Assembly (NCBI RefSeq): GCF_000003195.3
Contig: NC_012877.2
Location: 23,765,838-23,829,837 of the forward strand
DNA: 64,000 nucleotides
Direction of reading: 5' to 3'
Origin: Sorghum bicolor
Taxonomy: Eukaryota; Streptophyta; Magnoliopsida; Poales; Poaceae
Below are positions 52,691 through 61,892 of the stretch, one piece after another. A program made the translations under genes and the position numbers. The notes beneath the pieces were generated by a model that saw only the letters and a program-made list of their open reading frames with translations, made no database searches and was not told the DNA's origin. How positions within the stretch are numbered: the stretch's first letter is position 1; each line of letters begins with the position of its first letter.

Positions 52691-52888
52691 TAGTGGTTCA
52701 AACCATCTCAAATGAAAAGTTGACCATTACAACAAATGTGTATCTTGATAAGGGAAACAAACTTTGTATTCATGACTTTTGCATCTGAGACCGTCTCAGA
52801 TCCGATCAAAGTGTATTTTCTAAAAAATCCAATGTTTGACTTGGTCAAACTAGGTCAAACTAGGCAATAAAATACATCAAATGAAAAT

Positions 52889-53170
52889 CCAATGTTTGAA
52901 AATCCATCCAATGTTTTATTCAAAATGTTGAAATGAAAACTGTTTCAAATAATTCAAATTTACATAAATCTGAATTTTATTTCTAAAAACATTTGATTTT
53001 TATTTTTTTAAAAAACATGGAATAGTTTAAAATTTTACACTTCATATAGATAAATCAATCAAAAATACAATAGTTTAATTTTATTTTATAAATATATTTT
53101 TAAGGTTAAGTATAAACTGTATGATAGTTTAAATTTATTTTATTTGAGAAAAAAATAAAAATTTGGTAAT
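52889..53170. other. Array edge and AT-rich DNA
   Basis: The satellite breaks at about 52888. It is followed by scrambled copies of its own words (aatccaatgtttg at 52887 and again as tccatccaatgtttt near 52905), then about 250 bp of very AT-rich DNA with no feature I can name. Confidence 0.6.
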
Positions 53171-53174
53171 TAAC

Positions 53175-53215
53175 CACTGTAAGGGCGGTTCTAGACCTCA
53201 ACCACCCTTACGGTG
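53175..53215. repeat. Short hairpin with 16-bp arms
   Basis: Left arm CACTGTAAGGGCGGTT and right arm AACCACCCTTACGGTG pair at 14 of 16 positions around a 9-base loop. Similar GGGCGGTT...AACCGCCC hairpins occur in the subterminal parts of grass CACTA transposons, but I find no matching second end, so a CACTA origin is only a possibility. Confidence 0.6.
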
Positions 53216-53224
53216 TTCCTGCCC

Positions 53225-53234
53225 TAAATATATA
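53225..53234 (+). promoter_or_regulatory. TATA-like box before GC-rich leader-like segment
   Basis: taaatatata lies about 30 bp before a sharp rise in GC content at about 53255, a layout typical of grass promoters. It is a motif call only; no transcript evidence is available. Confidence 0.45.
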
Positions 53235-53255
53235 GTGGCCGGCTGAGGGGAGGCC

Positions 53256-53765
53256 CATCGGCTAAGTCCTGGGCGTGTTCATCCTCTTGACGCCGCCGCT
53301 AGGCTGCCAAACCGGCCCGCCGGTGCCGCCACAGCCACAGCCGCTGGTGCATGTGTGCTCCGCCTCCTCCACTCCTCGAGCTCTCCTCCCCTCCCCCTTC
53401 GCCGGTGCGTGTGCCACGCCACCACTCCGCTACAGGTCACCCGGTCGGAAACCCTAGCCGCCACCAGGAACCCTAGGTCACCCTAGCCGCCATTGCTACG
53501 AGTCGGGGACCTCCATCGTCTCTCTTCTTGGCGACCTGCTCCGTCCGCTCCGTCCGCGACCTTGGCGACCTGCTCCGTCTGTGACCTTGGCGACCTGCTC
53601 CGTCTGCCACCCGTCCGCGACCTGCTCCGTCCGTGACATTGGCGACCTGCTCCGTCCGCGAACTGCTCTGACGCCACTGGTGGGCCGGAGCTCCACGCGT
53701 GGCCGCCTGCTAGGAACCCTAGCCGCCACCCGTCCGCGACTTTCTCTCCTTCTCCTCCAAAGGTA
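53256..53765 (+). other. GC-rich leader-like segment, possible first exon
   Basis: About 500 bp of C-rich DNA with gaaccctagccgccacc phrases common in grass 5' untranslated regions. It ends at ctcctccaaag|gtacc, a plausible splice donor near 53763. Short frames on both strands (60-77 codons) read as Arg/Pro-rich and I do not call them coding. Confidence 0.4.
53530..53671. repeat. GACCTGCTCCGTC minisatellite
   Basis: Five copies of gcgacctgctccgtc starting near 53531, 53566, 53590, 53618 and 53642, spaced 24-35 bp, within the GC-rich segment. Confidence 0.8.
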
Positions 53766-54009
53766 CCGGCCCCTCCTCTCTTTGAGTCCTAATTAGATTT
53801 GTGTGATATTACATCTTTGTTGTGTGCTTGGATCGATGATTGGGGGTGGGGGCTTAATTAATCGTGTTCAGATTGATAGCACACAATAGGGTTCATCAGC
53901 TGCCGTGATTGGGGGTGGGGGCACATTCTGTACTGGTTTATAAAATAGATCGTGAACATGAATATTCTAGTGTGCACATTCTAGTTCATTCCACTATAGC
54001 TTATCAGCC

Positions 54010-54156
54010 ATGGTGCCCAATAGTGATAGGCTAGAATTATGGAGCTCCAAAGACCTATCTGGAAACCATGCTGAGGTCGGATGGCTTTGTCATATTGCTT
54101 GGGGTCAGTATGGTTGTGCAATCAGAGGCATGCACCTTGACCATGCATACAAGTAG
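54010..54156 (+). pseudogene. Possible gene fragment, 48-codon frame
   Basis: A short frame from ATG at 54010 to TAG at 54154. Its translation looks protein-like (RLELWSSKDL, EVGWLCHIAWGQYG, AIRGMHLDHAYK). Past the TAG the same frame meets a TGA two codons later, then continues with protein-like residues (LPVDDNCWVTHTQMDLVHYF) to about 54240. That would fit a decayed exon. I do not recognise the family. Confidence 0.3.
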
Positions 54157-54749
54157 CAGCAATGAAAGTATTCCTTACCAGTGGATGATAATTGTTGGGT
54201 TACTCACACTCAAATGGATTTGGTACACTACTTCTAGTACTTGATTATATTTTTGGTATACATCATAGGTAACATACGCTATATTGCCTATAGCCTCTGG
54301 ACCAGGACACCCACAGTGCCTTATTTATTCTGGTGGCCAGTGGTTGCTGAGTTTTAATTCTATGATGTTGAGTACAATAAATTTTTTGGGGAGGTGATGG
54401 GTTGGTACTCATGTTTCAGATATCTTGAGAGCCAATTGGTGCATATTCTTACATTTGTTGTGCCTTTGGTGACATTCTTTCAGTTGGTATGGTGTGGGGA
54501 TGCACACATTTGTAGTAACAGTAGGATCTGTCTAGTAATTATCTGTCTAGTGCACACAAATTTGTGGATTGATAGTGCAACCATCTAAATTATCTTATTC
54601 TTATGCAATTATGCTACATTCTTGACTGTTCTCCCTCTTGATTAGTACTTGATTTCTGCTACACATTCTTTTTCTTCTTTGATACAGTCATTGTGCCTTA
54701 CTATCTCTATATCAACTAAAAATGAATAGTATGATAAACAAAAATAGTC
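54157..54749. other. No feature recognised
   Basis: Ordinary mixed-composition DNA. A 64-codon frame at 54394-54588 has no recognisable motif. One lone copy of the cttgattagtacttg word (about 54638) precedes the tandem array of it downstream. Confidence 0.5.
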
Positions 54750-54895
54750 CCTCTTGATTAGTACTTGTTGTCTACTATCTCTTGATTAGTACTTGCTGTC
54801 TACTATCTCTTGATTAGTACTTGCTGTCTGCTACTTAATGCAATACTGTTCTCCCTCTTAATGCAATACTGTTCTGCTACTTAATGCTTACTGTC
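54750..54895. repeat. 28-bp tandem repeat with degenerate tail
   Basis: Three copies of tcttgattagtacttg(c/t)tgtctactatc at about 54752, 54780 and 54808, followed by two copies of ttaatgcaatactgttct. Confidence 0.8.
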
Positions 54896-55195
54896 ATTTT
54901 GATTTGTGGCTTACTGTAATCCTACTACTACTGCTTTTCTACTCCAACTGTACTACTACTCTCTACTAATCATACATCATGACAGTTTTATATACTGAGG
55001 CATAATTACTGTTGTTTATATAGCAGGCTGCTTATATGCCACTCCTCTCTACTACTATTTGTGGTGGCTTACTGGCATAATTTTGAATTGATGACATATT
55101 TTGAACTGTGCTCCTCTATACTACTACTATACTCTCTCTCCTCTACTATTGTTTTGCCGATGATGAAATTGTCTAATTCAATACATTATTTTAGA

Positions 55196-55320
55196 ATATG
55201 AGCTGATGATCCAAAACTTATGAGTAACTTGGCATCATTACTAGCCGCCTCTATAGTGCCTTCTTCTCTGTTTTGATGCCTTGATGCTCCAAGTTCTTGA
55301 TCAAATGATGCTAGACATGT
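55196..55320 (+). ncRNA. Foldback 1: candidate hairpin RNA (unconfirmed)
   Basis: Left arm atatgagctgatgatcc...acttggcatca and right arm tgatgcctt...aagttcttgatca...catg are imperfect inverted repeats of about 45 bases around a loop of about 35 bases. Pairing is around 70%, weaker than foldbacks 2 and 3. It is the diverged duplicate of foldback 2. Confidence 0.35.
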
Positions 55321-55675
55321 TTCTGAGGCCTTTTTAAACCTTTCCCTCTCCTCACCTCTACTTCCTCTCTGCTCCTTCTATCTCTCTTCTATTTTCTACT
55401 CTCATCCTCTCTCCAACACTACTGCACTAGTCTACTACTAGTGCTAGCTGCTGCTCTACTCTAGTACTCTACTAGTACTACACTACTGTTGGGGCTTACT
55501 GTAATCCTACTACTACTGCTGTTGTGCCCAACTCTACTACTACCCTCTCTATGACAGTTTTATAAACTGTGCTCCTCTATACTACTACTCCTCTCCTCTC
55601 CTACTACTTCTATGATTTTTCTTCTCTCCTTTGTTTTCCCGATGATGAGATTGTCTAAGTTCATTCATTATATGG

Positions 55676-55803
55676 AATATGAGTTGATGATCAAGAACTT
55701 GTGAGGAACTTGGCATCGTTACCAGCGGCCCCTATATGACCTCATCTTCTCTATTACGATGCCTTTATGCTCCAAGTTCATGATCAAATGATGATTGACA
55801 TGG
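55676..55803 (+). ncRNA. Foldback 2: candidate hairpin RNA (unconfirmed)
   Basis: The left arm contains gatgatcaagaacttg and ggcatcgtta; the right arm contains their complements tacgatgcc and caagttcatgatcaaatgatg. They pair over about 45 bases with small bulges around a loop of about 35 bases. The shape and size fit a plant miRNA precursor or a small foldback transposon. I cannot match the arms to a known miRNA. Confidence 0.4.
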
Positions 55804-55881
55804 TACTAAGGCCTTTACTACTTGTACTACTTTTTTTTCAAAATTTCTTGCTCGATGATACAAAAGGTGTAGTGAGACAAC

Positions 55882-56032
55882 ATGACAGTCAAATACCCAT
55901 AGCATCTCCTAGACCGAAAGCTTCTGGGGGAAACTCGTCTCGAATGGAGTGCCATTGGATACTAGCCTCCCCCAGAGGTTTTCGGTCTTGTAGTGCAAAT
56001 GGGTTTTCTCTTAAAATATTACTGACTGTCAT
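55882..56032 (+). ncRNA. Foldback 3: candidate hairpin RNA (unconfirmed)
   Basis: The inner stem pairs 55911-55938 with 55961-55988: 23 Watson-Crick pairs and 2 G:U pairs out of 28, around a 22-base loop. An outer stem closes with ATGACAGTCA at 55882-55891 against TGACTGTCAT at 56023-56032. The strong short stem with a looser outer stem looks like a plant miRNA precursor. A palindromic MITE-like element is the alternative, since the outer 10 bp are perfect terminal inverted repeats. Confidence 0.45.
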
Positions 56033-56227
56033 ATAAGTCTATGATCTATGATCACCACAGAGCAGCGGATGGCTCTATAAAGCAGTAGCCCGTTAATTTG
56101 AGAGCACATGAGTTTCTTCTTCTTCTTCTTCTTCTACTACTACCGATTACTAATTTGTCTCCTTTGTCTGTTCTCTCTCCTATCTTCTCCTCTCATCTGC
56201 TGCTGCTACTACTAAAGCACTGCTACT
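56033..56227. other. Flank of Athila-like insertion, with (ttc)n tract
   Basis: Contains a ttcttc microsatellite at about 56112-56135 followed by CT-rich DNA. It ends in ctact at 56223-56227, the left candidate for a 5-bp target duplication; the right copy would lie outside the window. Confidence 0.6.
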
Positions 56228-57448
56228 TGTTGGGTATTCTTAACATCATTACAAAAAGTAGACTAAGTTCTAAATCTAGCAACGGTGCCAAAAATGCCAA
56301 ACCTATCCCTCACACCACTTAAGCCAAGTTGTCATCCCCAGCATGACATGAGAGACGCAGTATTGAAATATGCAATTGCTCTTCTAAATAAATAATGAAT
56401 GGGATCTGCAAGCGCACAGATTAATACCGATGTAGCATTTTAACCGGGAAGTATTCCAGGTATCGTTATTTATATTTTTACCACTGGGAAGGGATTAGAA
56501 ATCATCACTAATGATTACAGAATAGAATATGAGATTGAGCATCTATCATTGCATGTATAATTGAGAACATTATATCTAACTCATCATACAGGAATAAGTG
56601 TCACATAAAAGATGTATGAAATAATAATAGTGACAAGGATAACTAATCTGATCTAGCCACATAATAAATATGATAAGCACCTCAATTAGATACTCTAGAA
56701 AGTCATTAGCATGGTATTAGAACGAACTACAAGAATATTCCCTAAGTTATTCTCAACTATATAGTCTAGCATATCATAGTTAGTGCAAGCATACTTAGCA
56801 ATCATTGTGAGACAAGACTACGCCCATGCATAGTGATATTAGCAAGGAATATGAGAAACATAGCAATCACTCCCCTGTAATAATGTTGCTCTGCCAGCCC
56901 AATACACGAGAGGGAGACTATATAAGAATCAATGAAGCTGTCACTATCACGAACCACCCCACGATCTGGCATATTGGGTACAATCGCAGATAAATACGGT
57001 ATAAGCACCACGCCTACACAATATCTATCATTTACCCATGGATCCGATGGATAAACGCTATACGATCCTAAGCATGTATATAGATCGTATCTAACTAAGC
57101 CAAGTACATAACTATGATAAACTAAGAACAATATAATCTTGAATATAAGCAAGTAGAGCAAAGTCATAAGCAATATATTGAAGTAGAACAAAGTCATATT
57201 CATAATATTGAAGAACAAAGATAATTAGAAAGCAATTAGAAACACAATTAGAGAATTACCAAGAATCCTCTTGACAGATCCGGAAACCAATCGAAGATTG
57301 ACTCCTTCTAGTTCTAATCCTATGTAGCTATGCTAATCTAGATGTCTAATTGATGAGGTGGCTCTAATCTTGATCAGAGGCTTCTTCTCCCTTGATGGAA
57401 CAATGAATTTGGGTTGAGAGACTCTCTCCTCCAGGGGCCAGGGGGTCT

Positions 57449-57460
57449 GGTTTTATAGTC
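57449..57460 (-). promoter_or_regulatory. TATA box of Athila-like LTR
   Basis: The minus strand reads GACTATAAAACC, about 420 bp into the LTR in element direction. The matching site of the 5' LTR would fall just beyond base 64000. Confidence 0.6.
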
Positions 57461-57572
57461 CCTTCAAGTGAATATGGGCCCTTGGATCAAACCGACATAG
57501 ATTGTATGGTTTAGATTCATCCTTTAGGTCGGTGGAGACTTCCCGCAAAGCAGAGTCCTGTTTGGACTCCAA

Positions 57573-57611
57573 CAGGGGGCGGGCGCCCAGTAGGACAGGG
57601 CGGGCGCCCTG
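57573..57611. repeat. Paired GGGCGGGCGCCC palindromic words in LTR
   Basis: Two copies of ggcgggcgccc lie about 24 bp apart, upstream of the TATA box in element direction. By position they could be promoter elements; this is inference. Confidence 0.55.
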
Positions 57612-57879
57612 CCTCTGGCCCCGTTTCGCCTCCGCTTCGGTCTCGTGGCTTCTGGAGTCTTCTAGATGTAAGATAATTGCGCAGCACATTAATATCTTTA
57701 CGTAATCCTGACGTGTGGGCCTTTCTTCCGTATTTCCTGATAACCCCCTGCAGAAATAGACAAACACCAAAACTCGTGGAATTCTGTCAGATAAAACCCT
57801 AAGTCTGGATGTGGATTTTATTTGGATCCTTTTCTTTACTTATTTGATAATTAAATTTGATACTTAAGGACCGTCAACA

Positions 57880-57893
57880 AACTCCCCCAAGCT
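57880..57893 (-). other. Polypurine tract of Athila-like element
   Basis: The plus strand aactcccccaagct lies against the LTR edge; the minus strand reads AGCTTGGGGGAGTT and then the LTR start TGTTGACGG. Confidence 0.85.
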
Positions 57894-60068
57894 TACCTCT
57901 TGCTCGTCCCTGAGCAAGGATAGACTTAGCTATGGATCATAAGTTGTTGCAATATCTTTTTTAAAAATTTTGACGGTACACATGCTTTTAAATAAGATCT
58001 CATCTCTGAGTTAGAGTAAACTGTCAAGACTTAAAACTTACTTACTTTACCTCCACCATGGGACTTGTAACTGTCACTTCTGTCTTGAGTGGTTAAAAGA
58101 TAGAACAGTCTAGCCAAGTGCCATGTCTCTTATTCTTGATCAGCTATAGCTCTGGGGTTTTTGCAGATTTTCAAATAAAACTCAGAGATTCCTTGTATGA
58201 TTCTCTCAGGTCTCTCTTTTGTGGTATTTTTGGATCCTTACCAAGGCAGTGATGGTATATGCCTTCTCTCAAGATATGTGGTATTTGTGGTATGAGGCAT
58301 AGTGACATTGCCTTCTCTCTCACCCTATTCTAATAAGGCTTTAATATCTGGAGCTCATAGGCGGGAGATAAAGTATACATACTTACAAGACATTTATTGC
58401 ATAGTCAAACCATGGATCCAAAGAAACAAGCCAATAAGTTTAATCAAGATGTGCATGTGTGGCAAATGAATGGTATATGGTGATGATGGTGATAACAATG
58501 GTGAAAACAATGGTGAAAACAATGGTGATGGAAGTCTAATTCTACTTTTGCTCTTTGAGGGGATACATACCTTCCTTGCTTTTGAAACTTTATGAGGAGA
58601 ATGAGATGCTCTTCTTTTTCTTGTCTCTCAGGTGGGTATCTTGCACCCCTAATTCTACTGTCGGACACTTGTCCATTTTTACCTCTCGTCTCACCTTTTC
58701 TTTTCTTTCGAGGTTCCGAGCACTTGCTCCTTTTTATTTCCTCATATTATTCCCTTTTTTTTAGAGCATTCATCTCTTGAGATAATATAGCAAGTGGTAG
58801 TAACAAGATAACTTGAGCATTTATTTCACAAGGGGAAAACAGAAATATTTTTGGTTATTCTCTCCCGGATTAGGAGTAGAATATTTTCAGGTGGTTCTGG
58901 AGATGGAATGGATGGATATATGTGGATGGTACTTCCAGAGTAGAAGTAGCATATATGAGTGAACGTGCAAGTGAAATCTTGATTTAACCACATGACAAGC
59001 TCCTAAGGGTCTACACAGCTTGACCACACTCAATGCTCATAAGCAGTAAATAGTAAATGTGTGGCTCAAAGTCTAGCAAGCATGTATATATGGCTGTGGT
59101 AGGAATTTAAACTCTCATCATACAGGAACTCATCATGCAACATTTTAAAAATTTTCAAGATAAAATTCTCCAGAATTCTAGCATCTCTAGGAACAGATAA
59201 ACAGCAGCTCAGCCTTCCCATATCTTATCCGTTAACAACTTAAACTTCAGATCAAGTTTTCATCCCACAAGTTTAGGTCTAGAGCAAGCTTTAAATTATA
59301 ACAGTTATATCTAAACTTGAGAGAGAACTTAAAATTTGCAAATTAGGCAGAGCAACTATTTATCATATCCATGCTTAAATTTATTTAGATACAGATTGGC
59401 ATAGCCACTTTATTTATTTATTAAACACACTAAGCAAAAGGTATATATATAAGCATAAAATCTTTATTTGGTTTTCCCATAGTTTATGTGTATTTTAATA
59501 TTCTAAAATAATATAAGTATAAAGATAGATAGAAATACTTATCGGGATAAATGGGGGTGCTCTCCCCCAAGCTGAATTTTGACGTAATTTCTCTTGATGT
59601 AGCTAACAGGTGGCAGAGGTGTATTTGAAAGTCAGCAGCATTCTGACAGCGATTAGAATGTCCTCCGTCTGCTAGTCTTCTTGATTCTTAAATTCTGTGG
59701 AGCTCAAATAGACAACAAAGCTTGTGGAACTAATTAAGTGTTAGCATTAAATTTCTATCCTTTATTATCTTGAGACTCCTTGATAAATATTACTCCCTGT
59801 TTTTATATTTTTGTTTTATAAAGCAGAAAAAATATTTATTTTATTTTTATGCCACCACAGTGAATGTACTTATGGGTTTTATGCCACTCGTATACTCACA
59901 TGGGGCTTACTGTTTTTTCACATTTTTATTTTCTTTTTAGGATAATACGAACATGATTAACTAAGTAAACTATTTTAAATAATTGAAAGGGAAAAGATAA
60001 CTACCAAGTTTACCTCTTGGCAAGGCGTTCGGTGTTTTTAAGTCCTCCGAACGGGACTCTCCAATTTC
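57894..60068 (-). other. Non-coding 3' interior of Athila-like element
   Basis: About 2.2 kb with no recognisable frame. It holds a small tandem repeat of ggtgaaaacaat at about 58478-58531 and a second polypurine-like run near 59568. RT, RNase H and integrase would normally lie between protease and here; none is present. Confidence 0.75.
59568..59582 (-). other. Second polypurine-like run (Athila-like)
   Basis: Plus ctctcccccaagctg matches the terminal tract at 57880 (actcccccaagctta) over its core, so it is probably a duplicated or internal polypurine tract. Confidence 0.55.
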
Positions 60069-61583
60069 TTAATCGTCCCGAGGTTCGTTGGGTGGCGTAG
60101 TCGGTACTTCCGGCAGCGTCTCCTCTTCTTGTATAGTTATCTTCATTTTCCACACCTGACTTGGTGCTTCAATCTCCTCGGGATAATTCTGTTTAAACTC
60201 TACGTCTTCTGATCTTACAACTTCTCCTTTATAGTCTGCCCATCCGTCCTTGATGATCTGCCTCCTCTGGTTGCGGTTGCGTCTCTTTCTGACCTGCTTA
60301 GATTCTTCAACGATATAGTTAGGGTCAGTAAAATAACGGCGTACCTTCTCTGAGGGGAAGTGCTTATGCACTTCTCCGGTTCCAATGTAGATAATCGCTT
60401 TAACGGTGCTGAGGAACGGTCTTCCAAGGATGATGGGTGGATCATACTCGTCTTCTCCCATGTCAACAACTTGAAAGTCTGTGTAGACAAAGTGATCGTT
60501 TATTTTGATTGGGACATCAGATACTGTTCCTTTAACTTCTCGAAATGTCTGATCTGCCATCTGGAGCTGAATGTATGTTGGTCTAAGTGGCATGGTCCCA
60601 AACAAGAGCCGATAGGTGACTGCGGCCATTATATTGACGCCCGATCCGGTGTCGCAAATCATCTTGTAGAAGTTGTATCCATTTATGGAGCAGTAGATGC
60701 TTGGCATTCCTGGGTCGTCCTTCTTGGTCAAAAACGGTGACTTAAGTTGGTGATCTTGGCCTCCATGGACTACAGTGACCATCTTAGCTGACTCGGTCCA
60801 CACTTGCTTGTTCCTGTTCCTCCTGTTGGTCCTCTTCCTTGATTTACGTCTGGATTGATTTGGAATTTGTGTAGTCTTGTTTTTGAAGAAAAATATCTCC
60901 TTCTTCCATTTGACGTAGAAACTGATCTTGGCAGCACTAGCGTAGATGATAGCTCCCGTGGTGTTCAAAAATGGCCTCCCTAGGATGATAGGTGCTCTCT
61001 CATTATTTCTGGTCTCTACCACTACGAAGTCTGCTGGGGCATACAAGGTACCAACTCGGACACAAAGGTTCCTCACTATTCCTTTTGGAACAGTTATCGT
61101 CTGATCTGCAAACTGCAAACACATGGTTGTTTCTAATAAAGGATATGTAAAGAATTTTTCATAGAGTACCCTGGGTATAATGTTGACACTTGAGCCAAAG
61201 TCACAGAGTGCTTCTGGGAAGTCCACCATGCCGATGGAGATCGGGATGACGGGGCGTCCTGGATCGCCTCTCTTGATCGGCAGAAGGTCAGTAGAGAATT
61301 CATTGACGGGGTTACTCCAATTACCTGCATCAAACACGTCTACAAGATTTGCAGATTCTAATCCTTCCGGTTGTGATGGTATACCGGGGTTAGTAGTAGG
61401 AACAGCAGCAGCTATTTGATTTAACTGAGATTCAATCATTTTATTAAAGCTAATTTGATTCTTGATAGCAGTAGAGAAATTATCCATTCTATTATTTATA
61501 TTTTCTAGCATTTTATCATTAGATGCCAATTTCTTAGATAGATTATCCATTAGCTTTCCTTGATTAGACACTAACTCTCTCAA
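60069..61583 (-). CDS. Tandem retropepsin-like protease region of Athila-like element
   Basis: 504 aa from the first Met; the frame is open from 61685, just after a TAA. Residues 10-60 are Asn/Lys/Ile-rich, coiled-coil-like. Two homologous aspartic-protease domains follow. Domain 1 has the active-site motif DFGS at 128-131 and ILGRPF at 200-205. Domain 2 has DTGS at 311-314 and ILGRPF at 385-390. A basic linker (about 242-260) separates them. Retropepsins normally work as homodimers of one such domain and would cleave Gag and Pol inside the particle. Two linked copies could act as one two-lobed enzyme; this is inference. Domain 1 has Phe where Thr or Leu is usual, so it may be weakened. A second basic segment (431-441) and an acidic tail follow, ending PPNEPRDD. 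No RT follows. Confidence 0.85.
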   Translation of the reverse strand: MRELVSNQGKLMDNLSKKLASNDKMLENINNRMDNFSTAIKNQISFNKMIESQLNQIAAAVPTTNPGIPSQPEGLESANLVDVFDAGNWSNPVNEFSTDLLPIKRGDPGRPVIPISIGMVDFPEALCDFGSSVNIIPRVLYEKFFTYPLLETTMCLQFADQTITVPKGIVRNLCVRVGTLYAPADFVVVETRNNERAPIILGRPFLNTTGAIIYASAAKISFYVKWKKEIFFFKNKTTQIPNQSRRKSRKRTNRRNRNKQVWTESAKMVTVVHGGQDHQLKSPFLTKKDDPGMPSIYCSINGYNFYKMICDTGSGVNIMAAVTYRLLFGTMPLRPTYIQLQMADQTFREVKGTVSDVPIKINDHFVYTDFQVVDMGEDEYDPPIILGRPFLSTVKAIIYIGTGEVHKHFPSEKVRRYFTDPNYIVEESKQVRKRRNRNQRRQIIKDGWADYKGEVVRSEDVEFKQNYPEEIEAPSQVWKMKITIQEEETLPEVPTTPPNEPRDD

Positions 61584-61685
61584 AGGTGGAAAATTATTAT
61601 TATTATTGTAAGAATTGTTACCTTGATAATTACCTGAGTAGTTAGGCCTCTGTTGATTCCAACCTTGATTTTGTTGAGGACGGTT

Positions 61686-61892
61686 TTAGTAGTAGTAGTA
61701 GTTGTTGTTGATGTAGTTCACATCCTCAAGTATCTCAGGGCAGTGGTTGCCTGAGTGTCCAGTGTCTCCACACTCCTCACAAGTCATGTGAGAGTCGTAG
61801 ATGTGCATAACTTCTTTCTTGTCTCCAGCTCTATCGTCGAGCTTCTTCATGAGCAGGTCTAGCTTTGCAGACAACATGTCTACCTCCTTCAG
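61686..61892 (-). CDS. Gag linker with CCHC knuckle, between two in-frame stops
   Basis: This stretch is in the same frame as the Gag above it and the protease below it. It is bounded by a TAG (61893-61895) and a TAA (61686-61688). It contains one zinc knuckle, C-EE-C-GDTG-H-SGNH-C (CX2CX4HX4C), the nucleic-acid-binding part of Gag. The TAA follows four TAC codons, so a single C-to-A change would explain it. On its own it would only be made by stop read-through or from an internal Met (codon at 61877). Confidence 0.75.
   Translation of the reverse strand: MKEVDMLSAKLDLLMKKLDDRAGDKKEVMHIYDSHMTCEECGDTGHSGNHCPEILEDVNYINNNYYYY

Larger units (their letters stand above)
32132..52888. repeat. Satellite array, right block (about 31 units)
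   Basis: Continues the array after the Sirevirus-like element, starting with the right catac duplication. Unit anchors run from 32209 to 52497, with period 676-680 bp and several 669-bp units. The 669-bp units (for example those starting 34245, 42373, 43720, 45068 and 51828) have lost one 10-bp AGGTCAAACT copy. The 676-bp units (37629, 41019, 47094, 49127) have lost 3 bp near gtgcctggagtg. The array ends at about 52888, partway through monomer 3. Confidence 0.97.
54905..55820 (+). repeat. Imperfect duplication of a CT-rich, foldback-containing segment
   Basis: 54905-55336 and 55492-55820 share, in the same order, ggcttactgtaatcctactactactgc, gacagttttata, actgtgctcctctatactactac, ttttgccgatgatga, gatgatc-aa-actt and atgctccaagttc. 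Identity is perhaps 75-80% with indels. Each copy ends in a foldback. Confidence 0.75.
56228..57879 (-). repeat. 3' LTR of Athila-like element
   Basis: 1652 bp. In element direction it begins TGTTGACGGTCC and ends ATACCCAACA. It contains a TATA box, a pair of GC palindromes and a 138-codon open frame (56802-57218, minus) that also stands in the other LTR with one residue changed. Confidence 0.93.

Noticed and set aside
1..52888. CRISPR-like or integron-like regularly spaced repeat
   Set aside because: Units are continuous tandem copies with no unique spacers, and the setting is plant retrotransposons.
1..52888. Calling the array centromeric, knob or subtelomeric
   Set aside because: The ~170-bp monomer and higher-order structure are suggestive, but no centromere-specific retrotransposon, telomere repeat or known satellite name could be recognised from sequence alone.
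53275..53796. 60-77-codon ORFs in the GC-rich segment
   Set aside because: They overlap on both strands and are driven by the GACCTGCTCCGTC minisatellite; a leader or untranslated role is more likely.
58444..58668. His-rich 74-codon ORF
   Set aside because: The His run comes from a short ggtgatgatgg/ggtgaaaacaat tandem repeat read on the minus strand.
60360..60740. 126-codon plus-strand ORF opposite the protease
   Set aside because: It is an antisense shadow of the protease frame, which has clear motifs on the minus strand.
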